The position numbers and the translations under genes were made by a program. The notes below the pieces were generated by a model, which worked only from the letters and a program-made list of their open reading frames with translations, had not been told where the DNA came from and made no database searches. Source: Bacteroidota bacterium (GTDB lineage Bacteria; Bacteroidota; Bacteroidia; Flavobacteriales_C; GCA-002722245). From it: a DNA stretch of 33,273 nt. Each line of letters starts with the position of its first letter. Position 1 is the stretch's first letter. Where the stretch lies: contig JAPLEZ010000112.1 in the NCBI GenBank assembly GCA_026390935.1, positions 1-33,273 of the forward strand, read 5' to 3'. This document shows, one piece after another, positions 1-7,507 of this stretch.

Positions 1-89
1 AAAAATCCATCTCCCTCCCCTCACACTTTCCAACGCACCCCTCTCCTCCGAGAGGGAAGCCCACACTCTGAAGCACATAATTTAAATCA
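1..89. repeat. Gene-end dispersed repeat copy with hairpin (copy A)
   Basis: This is the non-coding stretch downstream of the nnr gene, whose stop is at 90-92. Bases 1-57 have the same layout as two copies around 19105-19275: AAAATCC, a pyrimidine-rich stretch, a CGCAC-like segment, then a hairpin ending in GAAG. The hairpin here has stem CCCTCTC (39-45), loop CTCC and stem GAGAGGG (50-56). It may help end nnr transcription, but there is no clear U-run, so that role is inferred. The repeat may continue past the left edge. Confidence 0.5.
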
Positions 90-1574
90 TTATAAAGAAA
101 TCTGCAAAAACGCCTTCCCTAAATTCTTCACTAAATCTCCTGCTACCATTCCTTCCTGAGAATTTTCCTTTGCAGCGATATCGCCCGCTAATCCATGAAG
201 GTAAACACCTAAACGCGCTGCATCCAAAGGAAGATAACCTTGAGCCAATAATCCCGTGATTATACCCGATAGCGCATCACCTGTGCCTCCAGTGGCCATT
301 CCCGGATTTCCTGTGGTATTGAAATAGCATTTTCCTTCTTCGGAGCAAACAACAGTATGCGCGCCTTTCAAAACTGTAATCACAAAATTTTCTTTGCTGA
401 ATTTTTTCAATTTTTCCAGCGCTTCAAAGCTGTTGGAAAAATCGCCCACCAATCTTTCAAACTCACGTGGATGCGGCGTTAATATTGCGTTTGCAGGCAG
501 CAGACTCAAAAACTCCATGTTCATTGCCAAAATATTTAGCGCATCGGCATCCAGCACCATTGGGTATTTTACTTCCTCCATCAACTGCTGCACAGCGCCA
601 ACCGTAGCGTCATCGGTGCCCAATCCCGGACCCACACCTATGGCCGCATAATTATCAAAATCGTTCACTTCCTCCACTAGGTAATGATCTCCTGCTTTGG
701 AAGCCATTGCCTCAGTAACTGATGATTGCAAAATGGTAAATCCACGAGCAGGAATTGCAGCCGTCACCAAACCTGCTCCCGAACGAGTGCAAGCCGAAGT
801 TGCCAACACTGCAGCACCCATCTTCCCTTCTGAACCTGCAACAATCAGTGCGTGTCCGTATGTCCCTTTGTGTCCAAACTTTTCTCTCTTCTTGTATATT
901 TTTTTGATATCTTCTAATTCAGTCGTGAAATTTTCATTGGCGAAAGTGGCAATGAAATTGGCGTTTAAACCAATAGGCAGAATTTTTACTTCACCAACGT
1001 GAACTGCACCTTCTTTGAAGAAAAACGACAATTTCGGACGCTCGAAAGTTAAGGTGTACTTGGCTTTTACAATTGCACCTTCCGACAATTTATCGCAATA
1101 CAATCCCGAAGGAAGATCAATGGATACAACGGTATTATCTGATTCATTTATTTTTTCAATCGCCTTTGCCCACTCTCCATCAACTTTTCTGTTCAAACCT
1201 GAACCGAACAATCCATCAATGATTACAGCGCCTGGAAGTAAATGAAATTTATCAACGCTGCTGCATTCATCAACAGAAGACAGCTTCGATAAATTGATTT
1301 TAAAATCTTCCGATGCTTCGCCACCAAAACGCAGCACATCCACTTGTACTTTGTATCCATCGGCCAAAAGCAAGCGAGCCAAAGCCAAAGCATCACCGCC
1401 ATTGTTGCCCAAACCTGCCACAATCTGGAAGGTCAAATCTTTGAGAAAAAGCTGCACAATTTCTTTTTTGAGCGCTTCAGCAGCAGTTTCCATCAAGTCG
1501 ATGGAAGCAATTTTTTTCTTCGTGATGGTGTATAAATCTGCGTCTTTAATTTGTTGAGCCGATAGAATTTCCAT
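90..1574 (-). CDS. nnrD: Bifunctional NAD(P)H-hydrate epimerase / ADP-dependent NAD(P)H-hydrate dehydratase
   Basis: This 494-residue protein repairs hydrated NADH and NADPH. The N-terminal half (about 1-210) is the YjeF_N epimerase: it opens with MEILSAQQIKDAD, typical of the family, and carries a GLGNNGGDAL nucleotide-binding loop. The C-terminal half (about 225-494) is the ribokinase-like dehydratase, with a GVGPGLGTD segment and the GNPGMATGGTGDALSG glycine-rich ATP/ADP site. Length and domain order match the fused form common in bacteria (nnrE and nnrD in one chain). The gene is the last of the minus-strand run, and its first 29 bases overlap the end of coaE. The start is secure because the conserved N-terminus begins at this ATG, so translational coupling with coaE is likely. 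Confidence 0.95.
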   Translation of the reverse strand: MEILSAQQIKDADLYTITKKKIASIDLMETAAEALKKEIVQLFLKDLTFQIVAGLGNNGGDALALARLLLADGYKVQVDVLRFGGEASEDFKINLSKLSSVDECSSVDKFHLLPGAVIIDGLFGSGLNRKVDGEWAKAIEKINESDNTVVSIDLPSGLYCDKLSEGAIVKAKYTLTFERPKLSFFFKEGAVHVGEVKILPIGLNANFIATFANENFTTELEDIKKIYKKREKFGHKGTYGHALIVAGSEGKMGAAVLATSACTRSGAGLVTAAIPARGFTILQSSVTEAMASKAGDHYLVEEVNDFDNYAAIGVGPGLGTDDATVGAVQQLMEEVKYPMVLDADALNILAMNMEFLSLLPANAILTPHPREFERLVGDFSNSFEALEKLKKFSKENFVITVLKGAHTVVCSEEGKCYFNTTGNPGMATGGTGDALSGIITGLLAQGYLPLDAARLGVYLHGLAGDIAAKENSQEGMVAGDLVKNLGKAFLQISL

Positions 1575-2169
1575 ATATATTTTTTAGGTTATGATGTATC
1601 TCTAACACTTGTGGAATAAGCATTTCATGATTGTCGTTGCGCACAATAAAATGAGCCCACTTCACTTTTTCATCCACTGGCATCTGATTGGCAATGCGCT
1701 GTTTTACCTGCTCAGCAGAAATTCCATCTCGTGCTATAACACGAGAAATGGCAACACTTTCCGGCGCAACCACCATAATTATTTTATCACAGTTTTTGTA
1801 GCTTCCGCTTTCAATTAAAATGGCGGCTTCCTTCACAACATAAGGAACATCGTGCTGTTGTTGCAGCCACAAACGATAATCCTCGGCAACCAGAGGATGC
1901 AATATAGCATTGAGTTTTTTGTGTTCTTCAGGTTGAGAAAAAACCAAAGCTGCCAATGCTTTTTTATCGATACTTCCTTTTGAATCCAACACAGTAGCGC
2001 CCCACTCTTTCACAATTTTTTCCTTTGCAGAAGAATCGCTTTGCAAAATAAATTTTGAGCGATCATCGGCATAATACACAGGAATACCTATGGTTGAAAA
2101 TATTTTAGCAACAGTAGATTTTCCACTTCCAATGCCTCCTGTTAATCCTATTTGAAGTGTTTTGCTCAT
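1546..2169 (-). CDS. coaE: Dephospho-CoA kinase
   Basis: This 207-residue cytosolic enzyme phosphorylates the 3-prime hydroxyl of dephospho-CoA using ATP, the last step of coenzyme A synthesis. The Walker A P-loop GLTGGIGSGKST lies at about residues 8-19, followed by the YYADD segment typical of CoaE. Length fits the family (about 200). Its start overlaps the stop of the upstream ybbR-like gene by 4 bases (ATGA), and its 3-prime end overlaps nnrE/nnrD by 29 bases. The order yajC, ybbR, coaE is, as I recall, recurrent in Bacteroidota. Confidence 0.95.
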   Translation of the reverse strand: MSKTLQIGLTGGIGSGKSTVAKIFSTIGIPVYYADDRSKFILQSDSSAKEKIVKEWGATVLDSKGSIDKKALAALVFSQPEEHKKLNAILHPLVAEDYRLWLQQQHDVPYVVKEAAILIESGSYKNCDKIIMVVAPESVAISRVIARDGISAEQVKQRIANQMPVDEKVKWAHFIVRNDNHEMLIPQVLEIHHNLKNIYGNSIGSTN

Positions 2170-3143
2170 TGGCGTAAAATATATTCCACTTTAGCAGGAG
2201 CCAATCCGGGAAGTTCAATACCAGCTGGAAATTTCTCCAGATGCACTTCAATTTTATTTTGTGAAATAATTACATCGCGGTAATCGGCTGTGACCAAAAA
2301 ATCTTTTTTATTCAAGATATTGTAAGTAGAATCGGTGGCCAAAAAATTCACTTTAACCACGCCAGGCAATAACTTCAACTCCTCACCTTGTGGAACATTA
2401 ACCGCAGTGATAGTCAGTTCAAAACTTCTGTTTTTTAAACTTTGCATTAAAAACTTCAGCAGCACAGTATTCCCTTCACTGACTGTTGTTCCTTCGGGAA
2501 TACGCAATTTCACTTGCTTTTCTACCGGACCTTCATAATTGGTAAAATGCACTGAATCGGTATACAAATAGGTGAGATTGTTCAACAAATGTCGCGCTCC
2601 CGTAACGTGAACCGAATCGGGGAAAATTGCAACTGAACCAATAATTTTTAGGTTTTGAGCGAAAGAGCTTTTGTTAGAAAAACGCACAGGCAATACTTTG
2701 CTCAACTTGTAATCCATTACAATAGGAAAGGTATCGGGCTGAACACTTAAAATGGAAAAACTGTTTTCAGGCGAGGACAAATCCGACAGATGTTGGGCAT
2801 TTACCCAGTCGTACCTATAATAATCGCCTCGTTTTTGAAAGTTGATGTTTTTAAAATCAATGATAATTTCTTCTTGAGAAAGGCCGCTGCGAACACCCAA
2901 TATTTTAAATCCCTTTGCTTTAATGAGCACTTTTGCCTCGGCAGGCAATTGATGCAATAAAACCTTGTCGTCGGGCAAATTCTTGTACCTCACTTTCAAC
3001 ACCACAAACTCATTGTACTCCTCGGAAAGCGACAACAGAAGCCAGAACAATGCCGACAAAATCAGGCAGGCCACAAAAATCACCATACTCTTGCGATCGG
3101 TGAAAATTTTAAGTCGGAATTTATGTGGTTCAGCTGTTTCCAT
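2166..3143 (-). CDS. YbbR-like (CdaR-type) domain membrane-anchored protein
   Basis: This 325-residue protein has one N-terminal membrane segment (about residues 18-40, IFVACLILSALFWLLLSL), followed by beta-rich sequence of the YbbR-like type, so the bulk should lie outside the cytoplasmic membrane. In Firmicutes YbbR/CdaR regulates the diadenylate cyclase CdaA. Whether this distant version does so is unknown, and no cyclase gene is in the window. The assignment rests on overall architecture and position between yajC and coaE, not on a catalytic motif. It overlaps coaE by 4 bases and lies 60 bases after yajC. Confidence 0.75.
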   Translation of the reverse strand: METAEPHKFRLKIFTDRKSMVIFVACLILSALFWLLLSLSEEYNEFVVLKVRYKNLPDDKVLLHQLPAEAKVLIKAKGFKILGVRSGLSQEEIIIDFKNINFQKRGDYYRYDWVNAQHLSDLSSPENSFSILSVQPDTFPIVMDYKLSKVLPVRFSNKSSFAQNLKIIGSVAIFPDSVHVTGARHLLNNLTYLYTDSVHFTNYEGPVEKQVKLRIPEGTTVSEGNTVLLKFLMQSLKNRSFELTITAVNVPQGEELKLLPGVVKVNFLATDSTYNILNKKDFLVTADYRDVIISQNKIEVHLEKFPAGIELPGLAPAKVEYILRQ

Positions 3144-3203
3144 AAAAGACGAAGCAGTGGTAAAAGTACCACTGCTTCTTTATAAGTCAAAAAAACTAAG
3201 CGC

Positions 3204-3521
3204 TTATTTTGGTTGATTCGCCATTTGTGAATTAGCGTCCATAGAGATCGCTGATTTTTCAAATCTTATTTTTGCACCGCTTTCTACAGTTATCACTATG
3301 GTTTTTTCTTCAACTTTAGCAATGGTCCCGTAAGCACCACCTATAGTAATGATTTGATCACCTTCTTTGATGTTCTCTCTGAATTTTTTCAATTCTTTTT
3401 GTTTTTTCTGTTGAGGACGGATCATGAAAAAATACATCACCACGAAAATACCACCGAACATTGCCATGGTCATCCAACTTGAACCTCCACCTGCTGCTTG
3501 TAACAAATACATATTCATCAT
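3204..3521 (-). CDS. yajC: Preprotein translocase subunit YajC
   Basis: This 105-residue inner-membrane protein is an accessory subunit associated with SecDF of the Sec translocon. It has a short N-terminal segment, one membrane helix (MAMFGGIFVVMYFFMIRPQQ, about residues 19-38) with the characteristic FMIRPQQKKQK boundary, and a cytoplasmic domain with the GDQIITIGGAYGTI motif seen across YajC proteins. Length is typical. Two adjacent ATG codons could serve as start. It follows the DUF1573 lipoprotein by 15 bases, so the two are probably co-transcribed. Confidence 0.95.
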   Translation of the reverse strand: MMNMYLLQAAGGGSSWMTMAMFGGIFVVMYFFMIRPQQKKQKELKKFRENIKEGDQIITIGGAYGTIAKVEEKTIVITVESGAKIRFEKSAISMDANSQMANQPK

Positions 3522-3536
3522 TTAATTTTTAATTGT

Positions 3537-3962
3537 TTATTCTTCTGTTAATACTTCACCTATTATTTTAAGCTCTTTTCTTCCTGATTTAGCATTGGAC
3601 TTAACTGAAACCGTTAGTTTGGTTTGTCCTCTTTTGTGACTTGTGTCGATTTTAACCCCTAACTCAGCAGTTGCACCCGGCGCAATTGGATCTTTAGGAA
3701 CTTCGGGAACTGTGCACCCACAACTGCCTTGAGCTTCCACCACTAAGGGTTGGTCACCAGTGTTTTTAAACTTAAAAACATGCCTAACTTCTTCGCCCTG
3801 TTTTACTTTACCAAAATCATAAACATCGGTTTCAAAAGCGATGTCGGCTGATCCTGTTGTAGTAGAAACCATATCTGTTGCAGCTGTTTCTGTACCCCCG
3901 CAGGCAGAAAACAACAATGTACCTGATAATAAAATGCTGATATATTTTCTCATGACTTTCAT
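3537..3962 (-). CDS. DUF1573 domain lipoprotein
   Basis: This 141-residue protein has a lipoprotein signal (hydrophobic stretch then LLFSAC at about residues 16-21), followed by a single DUF1573 domain. The domain shows the usual signature: VYDFGKVKQGEEVRHVFKFKNTGDQPL, then a GSCGCTVPE loop. DUF1573 proteins are common and functionally undefined in Bacteroidota; the fold is Ig-like. A second ATG three codons in (3953) is possible. A TATTTTTG element sits six bases upstream of the ATG, so this gene and yajC may have their own promoter inside the end of nusB. Confidence 0.9.
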   Translation of the reverse strand: MKVMRKYISILLSGTLLFSACGGTETAATDMVSTTTGSADIAFETDVYDFGKVKQGEEVRHVFKFKNTGDQPLVVEAQGSCGCTVPEVPKDPIAPGATAELGVKIDTSHKRGQTKLTVSVKSNAKSGRKELKIIGEVLTEE

Positions 3963-3968
3963 TTTTTA

Positions 3969-3976
3969 CAAAAATA
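3969..3976 (-). promoter_or_regulatory. TAnnTTTG-type -7 promoter element before DUF1573 gene
   Basis: Read on the minus strand this is TATTTTTG, an exact match to the Bacteroidota -7 consensus TAnnTTTG, six bases upstream of the ATG at 3962. A TTTG lies 17 bases further upstream (3994-3997), slightly closer than the usual 19-21. Confidence 0.45.
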
Positions 3977-3984
3977 GAAAAGTT

Positions 3985-4932
3985 TTATTCTACCAAACCT
4001 CTTCCCTCCTTGTTTATTTTTCCTTCTCGTTTTAAGGCAGGAACCAACTTGTCCAAAATACCATTGATAAACACTTTACTTTTAGGAGTACTGTAGTTTT
4101 TAGACAATTCAATGTATTCGTTTAAAGTTACTTTTACCGGAATAGATGGAAACTCTGTCAGTTCGCAAATGGCCATTTTCATTAAAATAAAATCCATTAC
4201 GGCAATACGATCTTCCTCCCAGTTTTTGGCCTGATTCACAATTAAATCCTGGTATTCCTTGGTGTTGGTAATAGTTTTTCTGAACAGTATTTTGACAAAC
4301 TCCAAATCATCTTCTTCATCCTTGAATAAGCCAGGCAAAGATCTGTTAGGAGAATGCTCAGGCATCACATCTTTCAAATATTTTAAAACATAACCATTGA
4401 TAAAATACCAATCGTCGGACCAGTGAATATTCAATTCTTCAAAGCGATGCAACAACATCTCTTCGTCGGCAAGGTAGCTTTTGTAAAAACGAATCACCAG
4501 TTCTCTGTCTTCTTCAAAAGAACCAGCTGGTGTGTTCATGTATTCAATATAGGCTTCGGAAGTCTTAAAACTATTGTATATTTTTTTCATTAAATCGGCG
4601 TATTCCGACCATTCAATACCGTTGGAAGTGATTGCTTTTTTAACCGATTCGTTTTTTTCAATGTAAACCAGTAATTTGTTTTGAACAAACTTAAGATTGG
4701 GAGCCAGATCTTCTTTAGTGGGAAGGCGTTTGGATTTTGCTTCTTCAAGGGTTTTTTCTGCAAAGTGACGAATCTCCAGTAACGAAGAAAGGAAATAAAG
4801 AAACAGTTCCTCGGTTTTGTAAATGCTTTTCATCAATTCCTTTTCGTGCACAGGAATGCTTTCATTTTCAAATTGACTAAAGGCGTATACAGCCTGCATT
4901 ACCTTGATTCTCAGATGTCGTCTGCTCAGCAT
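3985..4932 (-). CDS. nusB: Transcription antitermination factor NusB (long form)
   Basis: This 315-residue protein is far longer than the roughly 140 residues of E. coli NusB. It starts with the NusB-like MLSRRHLRIKVMQAVYAF segment, continues through a long helical middle part, and ends with the conserved NusB C-terminal block (DRIAVMDFILMKMAICEL, then SIPVKVTLNEYIELSKNYSTPKS, then FINGILDKL, about 235-300). This extended form is usual in Bacteroidota. NusB with NusE (S10) promotes antitermination on rRNA operons. It lies 22 bases upstream of the DUF1573 gene, and a -7-like element lies 52 bases before its start. Confidence 0.93.
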   Translation of the reverse strand: MLSRRHLRIKVMQAVYAFSQFENESIPVHEKELMKSIYKTEELFLYFLSSLLEIRHFAEKTLEEAKSKRLPTKEDLAPNLKFVQNKLLVYIEKNESVKKAITSNGIEWSEYADLMKKIYNSFKTSEAYIEYMNTPAGSFEEDRELVIRFYKSYLADEEMLLHRFEELNIHWSDDWYFINGYVLKYLKDVMPEHSPNRSLPGLFKDEEDDLEFVKILFRKTITNTKEYQDLIVNQAKNWEEDRIAVMDFILMKMAICELTEFPSIPVKVTLNEYIELSKNYSTPKSKVFINGILDKLVPALKREGKINKEGRGLVE

Positions 4933-4983
4933 ATTAAAGACCGTTATATTAAAATTATAAAGCGCAAATTGTTATATCCTCGG

Positions 4984-4991
4984 CAAATATA
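4984..4991 (-). promoter_or_regulatory. TAnnTTTG-type -7 element before nusB
   Basis: On the minus strand this reads TATATTTG, followed by C. It lies in the 91-base gap between the lipoprotein gene and nusB. A partial -33 match (GTTG, 5013-5016) lies 21 bases upstream. It would give nusB a promoter separate from truA, with a leader of roughly 45 bases. Confidence 0.45.
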
Positions 4992-5023
4992 TAAAAACAA
5001 ATAGGTTTTCGGCAACTATCTTA

Positions 5024-5815
5024 TTACTCCTCACCAACAAAGCCAAACACCGTTTTCTTTCCTTTAACGGCAACGGTGTATTTCCAAGCTGCTTCAATTA
5101 CTCTTCCATCAAAAGAAGAAATTTTAAAGTAGGCCAATCTGTCTTCGCCATCCGATTCTTTGCGCAAAAACTCTATTTTCTCAATTTCAGTGAAATCGAT
5201 ACAAGCTCTTTTTTCGCTTTTTTCAATACCTTTCAATACCTCACCGCAGTATTGCTCATTCATACAACGGGCAGTATCATTATCCAAAGCAGCTATGCAA
5301 TGACGGGCCACGTATGCTGAATCGTAAAAAAACAACATGTCGTAAATATTTCCATTTTGTACATAGGCCACAAAAGATCGAAAGAAATTATTGGTATCAA
5401 TTCTTTCGAAAGGAATCACCGATGACACGCTTTCTTCGGGCTTGTCGCTGGTTTTAACGCTTGATATTATTTTATAGGAAGAATACACAAAGGTTTTTAC
5501 GGGTTCACCATCTTCACCGAAGGGTTGTTTTTCTACATAAAAATTTCCTGTGAAATCAATGCAAACACCTGGCAATTCATCCAAAGCCAGTTTCACACTG
5601 TCGTTAGCCGCCAAAAGTTGATAGCATTCATCTTCACAACTCACTTGAGTAGGATCGGTTTTCACTCGCACCCAGCCTTCGCAATCGCAATCGGCAGGAG
5701 CCATCTGAAAGGAAATGGTACTCACGTCTTCTTCCAAATCTTTAGATGGTCCGGAAGTACAGGCTGCAAAGCTCATGAGCAAAACAGCACTAAAAAATAT
5801 AGATTGCATTTTCAT
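5024..5815 (-). CDS. Hypothetical cysteine-rich lipoprotein
   Basis: I do not recognise this 263-residue protein. Its N-terminus is a lipoprotein signal (MKMQSIFFSAVLLMSFAAC), so Cys19 is probably lipidated and the protein sits in the envelope. The mature part begins with a cluster of cysteines (DCDCEGW, then SCEDECYQLL, then GVCIDF at about 40-90), with further cysteines near the middle, which suggests disulfides. There is no membrane helix after the signal and no catalytic motif I can name. It starts 12 bases after truA ends, so the two are probably one transcript. A second ATG at 5809 is an equally good start. Confidence 0.8.
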   Translation of the reverse strand: MKMQSIFFSAVLLMSFAACTSGPSKDLEEDVSTISFQMAPADCDCEGWVRVKTDPTQVSCEDECYQLLAANDSVKLALDELPGVCIDFTGNFYVEKQPFGEDGEPVKTFVYSSYKIISSVKTSDKPEESVSSVIPFERIDTNNFFRSFVAYVQNGNIYDMLFFYDSAYVARHCIAALDNDTARCMNEQYCGEVLKGIEKSEKRACIDFTEIEKIEFLRKESDGEDRLAYFKISSFDGRVIEAAWKYTVAVKGKKTVFGFVGEE

Positions 5816-5827
5816 CTTACACTAAAC

Positions 5828-6562
5828 TTAAAAATTATACTCCACTTTTGAAAGATACAAGGCTTGAGCGGGAACTGAAATTCCTGCTTTACCTCTATCC
5901 CTCGACTCAATTATTTTTTTAAAATCATCAATCGATATAGTTTCTTTTCCTACCTCTAACAATGTTCCCACGATGGCCCGAACCATGTTTCGTAAAAAAC
6001 GATTGGCGCGAATGTGAAAAACAATTCCGTTTTCAGTTTCGCTAAAATAAGCATGATGCACCTCGCAAAGGAAATGCGCCACATCGGTATTCACTTTTGA
6101 AAAACACTCGAAATTTTGGTAAGTCGGCAATAAAGCCGCCGCCTCCTTCATTTTTTCCACATTCAGCGGCAAATTGTATTGATAGGTTCTTTCAATGTTA
6201 AACGGATCTTTATTAAATGAAATCCAATATTCATATTCCCGCCATTTAGCATCGAAACGGGCATGGAAATCATCGGCCACTTTAAACACTTTGAAAACTG
6301 AAATATCGGGCGGTAAAAAACGATTGAGCTTGTGTTTGAAATCTTCTTCGCTGTAAGGAAGTTCATCCACGTCCATGTGCGCGTAATAATCTTTGGCGTG
6401 AACACCAGTATCGGTTCTACCGCAACCCAGCACTTCAATTTCTTTGCGCAACATGGAGCTGATACAATGCTCCAGCTGCTCCTGCACCGTGATGCCATTC
6501 AATTGCCGCTGCCAGCCATGATATTTTGTTCCGCAATAACTTAAATGAATGAAATAGCGCAT
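5828..6562 (-). CDS. truA: tRNA pseudouridine(38-40) synthase TruA
   Basis: This 244-residue enzyme isomerises uridines 38-40 in the tRNA anticodon arm. The catalytic motif CGRTDTGVHAKDYYAH is present, with the nucleophilic aspartate at residue 51. The N-terminus (YFIHLSYCGTKYHGWQRQ) and the C-terminal FLRNMVRAIVGTLLEVG block are also typical, and length fits the family. The gene diverges from the exporter at 6603 with only 40 bases between start codons, so the two promoters overlap in that gap. Confidence 0.97.
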   Translation of the reverse strand: MRYFIHLSYCGTKYHGWQRQLNGITVQEQLEHCISSMLRKEIEVLGCGRTDTGVHAKDYYAHMDVDELPYSEEDFKHKLNRFLPPDISVFKVFKVADDFHARFDAKWREYEYWISFNKDPFNIERTYQYNLPLNVEKMKEAAALLPTYQNFECFSKVNTDVAHFLCEVHHAYFSETENGIVFHIRANRFLRNMVRAIVGTLLEVGKETISIDDFKKIIESRDRGKAGISVPAQALYLSKVEYNF

Positions 6563-6566
6563 GCAT

Positions 6567-6574
6567 CAAAAATA
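6567..6574 (-). promoter_or_regulatory. TAnnTTTG-type -7 element before truA
   Basis: On the minus strand this reads TATTTTTG and ends four bases before the truA ATG. No good -33 TTTG was found at the expected distance. If real, transcripts would start at or next to the ATG. Confidence 0.4.
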
Positions 6575-6590
6575 GAAAATTTGAATTACT

Positions 6591-6598
6591 TATCTTCG
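6591..6598 (+). promoter_or_regulatory. -7-like element before the DMT exporter
   Basis: TATCTTCG, followed by CACC and the ATG at 6603, is one base off the TAnnTTTG consensus. It lies back to back with the truA element in a 40-base divergent gap. Confidence 0.4.
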
Positions 6599-6602
6599 CA
6601 CC

Positions 6603-7469
6603 ATGTATTTCTATCTCATTACAGGCATTCTTTGTTCGGCACTGATATTTGTAGCTTTTAAGCTATTTGCGAAATACAACATCAATACATTTAATGCCAT
6701 TGTATTTAACTATCTCACTGCCTTTTCCTTGGGCGCTATAATAGGCAAAGGACAAGTGATTACTGATTTCGTGAATTCGGAATGGCAAGGACTGAGCATT
6801 TTGCTTGGATTTATTTTCATTGGCCTTTTTAACGTGATGGCTAAATCGTCGCAGGAAGCAGGTGTGGCCATTACTGGCGTGGCCAATAAAATGTCCTTCG
6901 TGGGCCCCATCCTTTTTGGTGTGTTTATTTTAAACGAAAGCTTTTCTGCTTTGCAAACAATAGGTGTGTTGCTGGCCATCATCGCTGTATTTTTAACTTC
7001 CTTCTCCAAAGAGAAAAAAGAGGGCGAAAAGAAAATGCTTCTCCCTATATTGTTGTTTTTTGGAGGCGTTGCTTTGGATACGTTGCTAAGCTACGCGCAA
7101 TCGGGTATTGCAGGGGATGTAAACACGCTTTCATTTACTGGAAGTATTTTTGGAATGGCGGCAATAATTGGTGTTGTTATTCTGACTTTCATCGCCTTAA
7201 AAACAAAAAAAATGCCGGCCAAAAAAGATGTTATTGCCGGAATTCTTTTAGGAATCCCTAACTTCTTATCGATTTACTTTTTTCTTCATTCTCTCGATTT
7301 TAAAGAACTCGACAATGCGCAAATTTTTCCCGCTTTCAACCTCAGCGTAATTTTATTAAACACCGCCATTGGCTTAGTTCTTTTCAAGGAAAAACTACAA
7401 TCATACAACTACATTGGAATTTTATTGGCCATTGCTTCCATATTACTCATAGTATTTATAAAACCATAA
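6603..7469 (+). CDS. EamA/DMT-family transporter
   Basis: This 288-residue integral membrane protein has about ten predicted membrane helices arranged as two five-helix halves separated by a charged KEKKEGEKK linker near residues 135-143. That is the pattern of the drug/metabolite transporter superfamily. A typical GPILFGVFILNESFS segment ends the first half, matching the EamA pattern of a conserved glutamate after a helix, and LFKEKLQSYNYIGILLAI ends the second. The substrate cannot be told from sequence. It is probably monocistronic or reads into the protease gene 38 bases downstream. Confidence 0.85.
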   Translation: MYFYLITGILCSALIFVAFKLFAKYNINTFNAIVFNYLTAFSLGAIIGKGQVITDFVNSEWQGLSILLGFIFIGLFNVMAKSSQEAGVAITGVANKMSFVGPILFGVFILNESFSALQTIGVLLAIIAVFLTSFSKEKKEGEKKMLLPILLFFGGVALDTLLSYAQSGIAGDVNTLSFTGSIFGMAAIIGVVILTFIALKTKKMPAKKDVIAGILLGIPNFLSIYFFLHSLDFKELDNAQIFPAFNLSVILLNTAIGLVLFKEKLQSYNYIGILLAIASILLIVFIKP

Positions 7470-7507
7470 AAAAACAACCTGTAAAGGGATAAAGCGTCTT
7501 AATAAAA

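Noticed and set aside
394-1557. Several plus-strand open frames opposite nnrE/nnrD and similar antisense frames elsewhere
   Set aside because: They are shadows of strongly supported genes, with no signal peptides, motifs or promoters of their own.
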